DNA from: a virus
DNA length: 27,059 nucleotides
IMG/VR virus record: IMGVR_UViG_3300023444_000006
Span: 1 to 27,059 of that record
Strand: one strand, 5' to 3'
The notes beneath the pieces were generated by a model that saw only the letters and a program-made list of their open reading frames with translations, was not told the DNA's origin and made no database searches. Position numbers and translations under genes: made by a program. How positions within the stretch are numbered: the stretch's first letter is position 1; each line of letters begins with the position of its first letter. Positions 23,814 to 27,059 of this stretch are shown one piece after another.

Positions 23814-24125
23814 ATGAAGAGCGTAACCGGTAAGTATTGCATCATCGCGAACAAGGCCTACGGGCTGTATTGCGGCGTGGTCACGAACGTTACACCGTCG
23901 GCCGTCGATGAGACGATGACCGTCGAGATTGCCGGCTGTCGGCATATCGCAAAGTGGTATGGGCGCGGTGGCGGCATCACCTCGCTTGCGCGATACGGTA
24001 TCTGTGGAGACAGTGCGGACCAGAGCAGGATCGGCGCCGCTGTCGATGCTGTTTGCGGCGGAGTCGTGAACATCTTCGTGTGCCACGAGGAATCGCGCGC
24101 GTCGCTGGAGGCATACGGTGCCTAG
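23814..24125 (+). CDS. DUF6948-like small phage protein
   Basis: A 103-aa protein with GAAGGAG 6 bases before its ATG, which favours this start over an upstream GTG/ATG. The sequence YCIIANKAYGLYCGVV...VEIAGCRHIAKWYGRGGGITSLARYGI...VVNIFVCHEESRASLEAYGA matches, from memory, DUF6948 proteins, in which 'Y.ivRt.saGv..G.l........v.l..ar+.w.w.Gaasl..la..G' is typical. These proteins are widespread in phages and of unknown role. It is the first gene of the cassette bounded by direct repeats and overlaps the next gene by 8 bases. Confidence 0.65.
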   Translation: MKSVTGKYCIIANKAYGLYCGVVTNVTPSAVDETMTVEIAGCRHIAKWYGRGGGITSLARYGICGDSADQSRIGAAVDAVCGGVVNIFVCHEESRASLEAYGA

Positions 24126-24684
24126 CTCCGGCTCCGGCTACGGTAGCGGCGACGGCCATGGCTACGGATATAGCTACGGCCATGGTGACGACCATGGCGA
24201 CGGATATGGAGACGGATATAGCGATGGCTATGGCTATGGCTACGGTCATGGCCGTGGCTATGGAGACAGCGACGGCTCCAGCTGCGGCTGCGGCTGCGGC
24301 TGCGGCTACGGCTACGGTAGCGGCTATGGCCATGGCTCCGGATCCGGCTCCGGCGAGTACACGGTAAGCCACGACACACCGGTAGTGGCTTACCACTACG
24401 TCTCGCGTGACGGACGGCTGTTGCGCGAGCACAACGGAGAGAGAGTGATGGTGGGAGTCGGGACGGTGCTCGATGTCGATCCCGACAAACTCAAGATGTG
24501 CAGGTACGGTCTGCACGCTAGTCTCACTCCAGGCGATGCTGCCAAGCATGTCGGCGGGGCAACAGGTCACCTGCTGTGCAAGGTGGGTTGCTCCGGGAGA
24601 GTGATCTACGGAGACGACAAATTGGTGTGCTCGAGGCGAGAGGTTCTGGAGATCCTGTCGTCGTCGTCGGAGGAAAGAATATGA
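24118..24684 (+). CDS. Gly-X repeat protein with DUF7666-like domain, copy A
   Basis: A 188-aa protein from a GTG at 24118 overlapping the previous TAG. Residues 1-79 are an almost perfect alternation of Gly with Tyr, Asp, His, Ser or Cys, including a run of Gly-Cys. The rest is a compact domain: VAYHYVSRDGRLLREHNGERVMVGVGTVLDV, CRYGLHASLTPGDAAKHVGG and KVGCSGRVIYGDDKLVCSRREVLEIL. This pattern, with 'C..GLHAS..p.dAl' and 'gddK.v.s.R..l', fits phage DUF7666-like proteins. Known relatives often carry low-complexity tails, whereas here the repeat is N-terminal. Repeat DNA uses GGN-NAY hexamers, so length can change without frameshift. Function is unknown. Confidence 0.7.
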   Translation: MPSSGSGYGSGDGHGYGYSYGHGDDHGDGYGDGYSDGYGYGYGHGRGYGDSDGSSCGCGCGCGYGYGSGYGHGSGSGSGEYTVSHDTPVVAYHYVSRDGRLLREHNGERVMVGVGTVLDVDPDKLKMCRYGLHASLTPGDAAKHVGGATGHLLCKVGCSGRVIYGDDKLVCSRREVLEILSSSSEERI

Positions 24685-25202
24685 ACGGTGACGGCTACGG
24701 ATCCGGCGACGGTAACGGATCCGGCTCCGGATCCGGCTACGGCTACGGCTACGGCTCCGGATCCGTCTACGGCTCCGGAGCCGGCTATGGCTACGGCCAT
24801 GGCGACGACTATGGCGACGACCATGGCGACGGCTATGGCGACGGCTATGGCGACGGCTATGGCCATGGCTCCGGATCCGGCGAGTACACGGTAAGCCACG
24901 ACACACCGGTAGTGGCTTACCACTACGTCTCGCGCACCGGGCGACTGATGCGCGAGCACCGTGGAGAGAGAGTAACCGTAGCAGTCGGGACGGTGCTGGA
25001 TGTCGATCCTCAGGATCTCAAGATGTGCAAGTACGGTCTGCACGCTAGTCTCACTCCAGGCGATGCTGCCAAGCATGTCGGCGGGGCAACAGGTCACATA
25101 CTGTGCAAGGTGGCCTGCTCGGGGAGAATAATCTACGGAGACGACAAATTGGTGTGCTCGAGACGGCGGGTGCTGGAGATCCTGCCTGGAAGGTTGGGCT
25201 GA
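24681..25202 (+). CDS. Gly-X repeat protein with DUF7666-like domain, copy B
   Basis: A 173-aa protein starting MNGDGYGSGDG, with GGAGGA 6 bases before the ATG. That ATG overlaps the end of copy A. Residues 1-67 are Gly-X repeats with a different order of X residues. The C-terminal domain is a near copy of that in copy A: bases 24882-25184 align with 24355-24657 without a gap at an offset of 527, with several long identical stretches. It ends in PGRLG, whereas copy A ends in SSSSEERI. The changed tail coincides with the direct repeat shared with the clamp gene. The stop overlaps the ThyX ATG. Confidence 0.7.
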   Translation: MNGDGYGSGDGNGSGSGSGYGYGYGSGSVYGSGAGYGYGHGDDYGDDHGDGYGDGYGDGYGHGSGSGEYTVSHDTPVVAYHYVSRTGRLMREHRGERVTVAVGTVLDVDPQDLKMCKYGLHASLTPGDAAKHVGGATGHILCKVACSGRIIYGDDKLVCSRRRVLEILPGRLG

Positions 25203-25795
25203 TGCGAGTCGTTAAGCCAATCGTAACTCTGCTCTCGATCACACCGGACGCCGAGAAACTCATTGAGCGAGCCGGTCGGGTCTGTTACAAGTCCGAGGAC
25301 AAAATCACCGAGGACTCCGCGCAGACGTTCATCAAGATGCTCATCCGCCGAGGGCATGAGTCGGTGCTCGAGCACGCCGTGGCGACCATGCTGATCGTCA
25401 CGGACCGTGGCATCAGTCACGAGATCGTGCGGCATCGGATCGCGTCGTATTCCCAGGAGAGCACGAGGTACTGCGCCTATCGGGACGAGATCGAGGTGAT
25501 CGAGCCGAGCGGTTTGCACGACCCGGGCATGTACGCTACATGGCGCAACGCCATGACCACGGCTGAGAAAAAGTACAAGTTCCTCCTTCTTGAGGTTTCA
25601 TCACAGGTTGCACGGTCAGTCCTGCCCACCTGCACAAAAACCGAGCTTGTCATGACCGCGAACTCCCGCGAGTGGCGACACTTTCTCAAGCTGCGGCTGG
25701 CGAAGGCCGCGCACCCGGACATGCGGATCATTGCGGCGAAGATTCACGATATCCTGGCGCGCGAGGCGCCGGTGGTTTTTGGAGATGTGGGATGA
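25202..25795 (+). CDS. thyX: Flavin-dependent thymidylate synthase
   Basis: A 197-aa protein that makes dTMP from dUMP using FAD, NADPH and methylenetetrahydrofolate. The ATG at 25202 overlaps the previous stop (TGATG). The signature RHRIASYSQESTRYC (residues 77-91) is the ThyX motif. GHESVLEHAV (51-60), ARSVLPTCTKTELVMTANSREWRHFLKLR and AHPDMRIIAAKIHDIL are further family segments. Length is normal to slightly short. It supplies dTTP for phage replication together with the MazG-like protein downstream. Confidence 0.95.
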   Translation: MRVVKPIVTLLSITPDAEKLIERAGRVCYKSEDKITEDSAQTFIKMLIRRGHESVLEHAVATMLIVTDRGISHEIVRHRIASYSQESTRYCAYRDEIEVIEPSGLHDPGMYATWRNAMTTAEKKYKFLLLEVSSQVARSVLPTCTKTELVMTANSREWRHFLKLRLAKAAHPDMRIIAAKIHDILAREAPVVFGDVG

Positions 25796-25823
25796 CCGAT
25801 CGACTCTATAGAGTGAGGGCAAA

Positions 25824-26147
25824 ATGAAACCGAACGAATACCAGCTACTCGCTTACCGTACAGCAACTGGCACAAGGGACGAGCAACTGCTCCACGCCAC
25901 GCTAGGCATTCAGACCGAGGCCGGTGAGTTTGCCGACATCCTCAAGCGGAACATGTTCTACGGTACCGTCTACGATCGCCGGCACGCCGTCGAGGAACTC
26001 GGAGACCTGCTGTGGTACGTCTCTCTTGCGTTGACGTCCCTCGGTATCACCATGGAGAAGTGCATGAAGGAGAACACCAAGAAGCTCAAGAAGCGGTACC
26101 CTGGCGGGTTCACGCACAAGGCGGTGATCGAAAGGACTGACAAGTGA
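25824..26147 (+). CDS. MazG-like nucleotide pyrophosphohydrolase
   Basis: A 107-aa protein with GAGGG upstream of its ATG. The all-alpha NTP-PPase signature is visible: GIQTEAGEFADILKR (E-x-x-E) near residue 30 and AVEELGDLLWYVSLAL (E-E-x-x-D) near residue 55, the Mg-binding pair. The N-terminus MKPNEYQLLAYRTA is typical of single-domain phage MazG proteins. It would hydrolyse nucleoside triphosphates to monophosphates. Suggested roles include adjusting nucleotide pools or the host alarmone level. It overlaps the next gene by 4 bases (GTGA). Confidence 0.88.
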   Translation: MKPNEYQLLAYRTATGTRDEQLLHATLGIQTEAGEFADILKRNMFYGTVYDRRHAVEELGDLLWYVSLALTSLGITMEKCMKENTKKLKKRYPGGFTHKAVIERTDK

Positions 26148-27052
26148 AAACCGTAGCGATCTACAACGAGATCAACCCGTATGCGGCCCAGTGGCTGCAC
26201 AGCCTGTCGGACGCAGGCATGATTGCACTCGGCAAGGTTGTTAGCACCCCCGTGCAGGAGCTCAATCCGGATGACATCACGACACCACAATTCCACGCCT
26301 TCGCCGGAATCGGGATCTGGTCCTACGCCCTGCGTCGGGCAGGAGTCCCGGACGACGCGAACGTCTGGACAGGATCGTGCCCGTGTCAACCGTGGTCGTC
26401 CGCCGGCCGCGGAGGAGGTGCAGAAGATCCGCGCCACCTCTGGCCCGCTTGGTTCCGCCTCATCCGCGAGCATCGCCCTGCAGTCATCTTTGGAGAGCAG
26501 GTTGCGTCACCGTCTGGAAGGGCGTGGCTCGACGCTGTATCGGCTGACCTGGAAGCATTGGGATATGCCGTCGGGTCGGCGGATTTGTGCGCTGCGAGCG
26601 TCGGTGCCCCGCACATCCGACAACGGCTGTTCTTCGTGGCCTACGCCGATGGCGAACGACGCGAAGATGTCCGGGTATTGTCGAGGGAAGCGCAGGAAAG
26701 ACGGATCGAGGCCGATATTCCTGAAGCTTCCGGGAGCCGCTGCGCTCACCGGGTGGGGAACACCGACGGCGGTCGTTTGGGAGGACTCCGTCGAGAAGAA
26801 CCTGTTGCGGAAGATCAAGGCCGGGATGAAGCCAACAGTAACGATGCTACAACTGCAGGTTACACTCGTGGATTCTGGTACCCGCCCGAATGGGTCGGAT
26901 GTGCTGACGGGAAGACGCGCCCTCTTGAACCCGGAACTCAGCCGATGGTTGATGGGAATCCCGAGTTCGTGGAGCAACTGCGCGCCTACGGAAACGCCAT
27001 AGTCGGAGAACTTGCGGCTGAGTTCGCCTCGGTGGCGCTTAGTGTATTATGA
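26144..27052 (+). CDS. C5-cytosine DNA methyltransferase (Dcm-like phage type)
   Basis: A 302-aa protein from a GTG overlapping the previous TGA. The N-terminus (MKTVAIYNEINPYAAQWLHSLSDAGMIALGKV) is the usual phage-type lead-in. Motif I is FAGIGIWSYALRRAG (53-67). Motif IV is GSCPCQPWSSAG with catalytic Cys81. Motif VI is GEQV, in place of ENV, as is common in this phage group. Motif VIII is RQRLFFVA (159-166), and motif X is YGNAIV near residue 280. The enzyme would methylate C5 of cytosine for protection from restriction. The middle (about 175-230) is low in conserved motifs and acts as the target region. A long +1 ORF overlaps it. Confidence 0.88.
   Translation: MKTVAIYNEINPYAAQWLHSLSDAGMIALGKVVSTPVQELNPDDITTPQFHAFAGIGIWSYALRRAGVPDDANVWTGSCPCQPWSSAGRGGGAEDPRHLWPAWFRLIREHRPAVIFGEQVASPSGRAWLDAVSADLEALGYAVGSADLCAASVGAPHIRQRLFFVAYADGERREDVRVLSREAQERRIEADIPEASGSRCAHRVGNTDGGRLGGLRREEPVAEDQGRDEANSNDATTAGYTRGFWYPPEWVGCADGKTRPLEPGTQPMVDGNPEFVEQLRAYGNAIVGELAAEFASVALSVL
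26223..27002 (+). other. Overlapping +1-frame ORF inside the cytosine methyltransferase gene
   Basis: An open frame of 259 codons in +1 to the methyltransferase. From about 26420 its translation reads as a recognisable phage protein type: TSGPLGSASSASIALQSSLESR, GRGSTLYRLTWKHWDMPSGR, ICALRASVPRTSD, SSWPTPMANDAK, KLPGAAALTGWGTPTA and LNPELSRWLMGIPSSW at the end. I recall such 'STLYRLTWK...WPTPTA.D...LNP..SRWLMG.P..W' sequences in phage proteins annotated near Dcm genes. No start or ribosome-binding site clearly serves it. It may be expressed by frameshifting, be a true overlapping gene, or be an annotation artefact. Confidence 0.35.
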
Positions 27053-27059
27053 GCATCCT

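Larger units (their letters stand above)
23737..25204 (+). repeat. 22-bp direct repeats bounding a three-gene cassette
   Basis: A 22-base sequence beginning TGCCTGGAAGG and ending in CTGATG lies at 23737-23758 and again at 25183-25204, with one mismatch. The first copy spans the clamp gene's last codons and stop. The second spans the last codons of the second Gly-X gene and the ThyX start. Both encode PGRL-(D/G)-stop. Between them lie the DUF6948-like gene and the two Gly-X genes. Removal of one repeat plus this interval would place the clamp directly before ThyX. Confidence 0.7.

Noticed and set aside
23977-24906. Minus-strand Arg/Ser/His-rich ORF opposite the Gly-X repeats
   Set aside because: It is the mirror reading of the hexamer repeats. 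The plus-strand genes have ribosome-binding sites and a conserved domain.

Overview
The window is a piece of a tailed bacteriophage genome (Caudoviricetes). A contractile-tail (myovirus) morphotype is indicated by a DUF3383-type sheath followed by a DUF3277-type tube. Base composition is GC-rich, with C/G-ending codons and starts that include GTG and TTG, so a GC-rich bacterial host is likely. I cannot name the host. No integrase, attachment site, tRNA or host gene is visible, so free phage and prophage cannot be told apart.

The layout is two divergent blocks around a roughly 1.1 kb non-coding region (about 16.1-17.2 kb). Leftward, on the minus strand, lies a compact late module. In transcription order it runs: small terminase, large terminase, DUF1073 portal, a small overlapping ORF, MuF-like minor head protein, DUF2213 protease/scaffold, cement protein, DUF2184-type major capsid, a small beta-rich protein, a large lectin-like fibre or decoration protein, a hypothetical protein, four neck/head-tail proteins, sheath, tube, tail chaperone, a 57-aa ORF, and the tape measure that leaves the window at base 1. 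Most neighbours overlap by 1-50 bases, as in a translationally coupled operon.

The central region is the only AT-rich stretch. It holds eight copies of ATGCGCCCC, three perfect hairpins, other direct repeats, and TGTAA/TTACA dyads that overlap candidate promoters. Because it sits directly upstream of a primase-polymerase/helicase gene, it is the best candidate for a replication origin and early/late control region.

Rightward, on the plus strand, is an early module: Prim-Pol/RepA-like replicase, a trypsin-like serine protease with a lipoprotein-like signal, an ASCH/DUF3850-like protein, a D12-class adenine methyltransferase, a small ORF, and a Cas4/RecB-like Fe-S nuclease. A structured terminator-like element and three GTGAC-N5-GTCAC operator-like sites follow. 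After them come a zinc-ribbon protein, a reduced sliding-clamp-like protein, a cassette of a DUF6948-like gene plus two tandem Gly-X-repeat genes, ThyX, a MazG-like pyrophosphohydrolase and a C5-cytosine methyltransferase. Together these supply DNA replication, recombination or processing, nucleotide-pool control and DNA modification.

The most unusual observations are the +1-frame overlap inside the cytosine methyltransferase gene, the iteron/hairpin region, the recently duplicated Gly-X repeat genes in a cassette bounded by 22-bp direct repeats, the half-size clamp, the phage-encoded trypsin-like protein, and a domain shared by two separate structural proteins.
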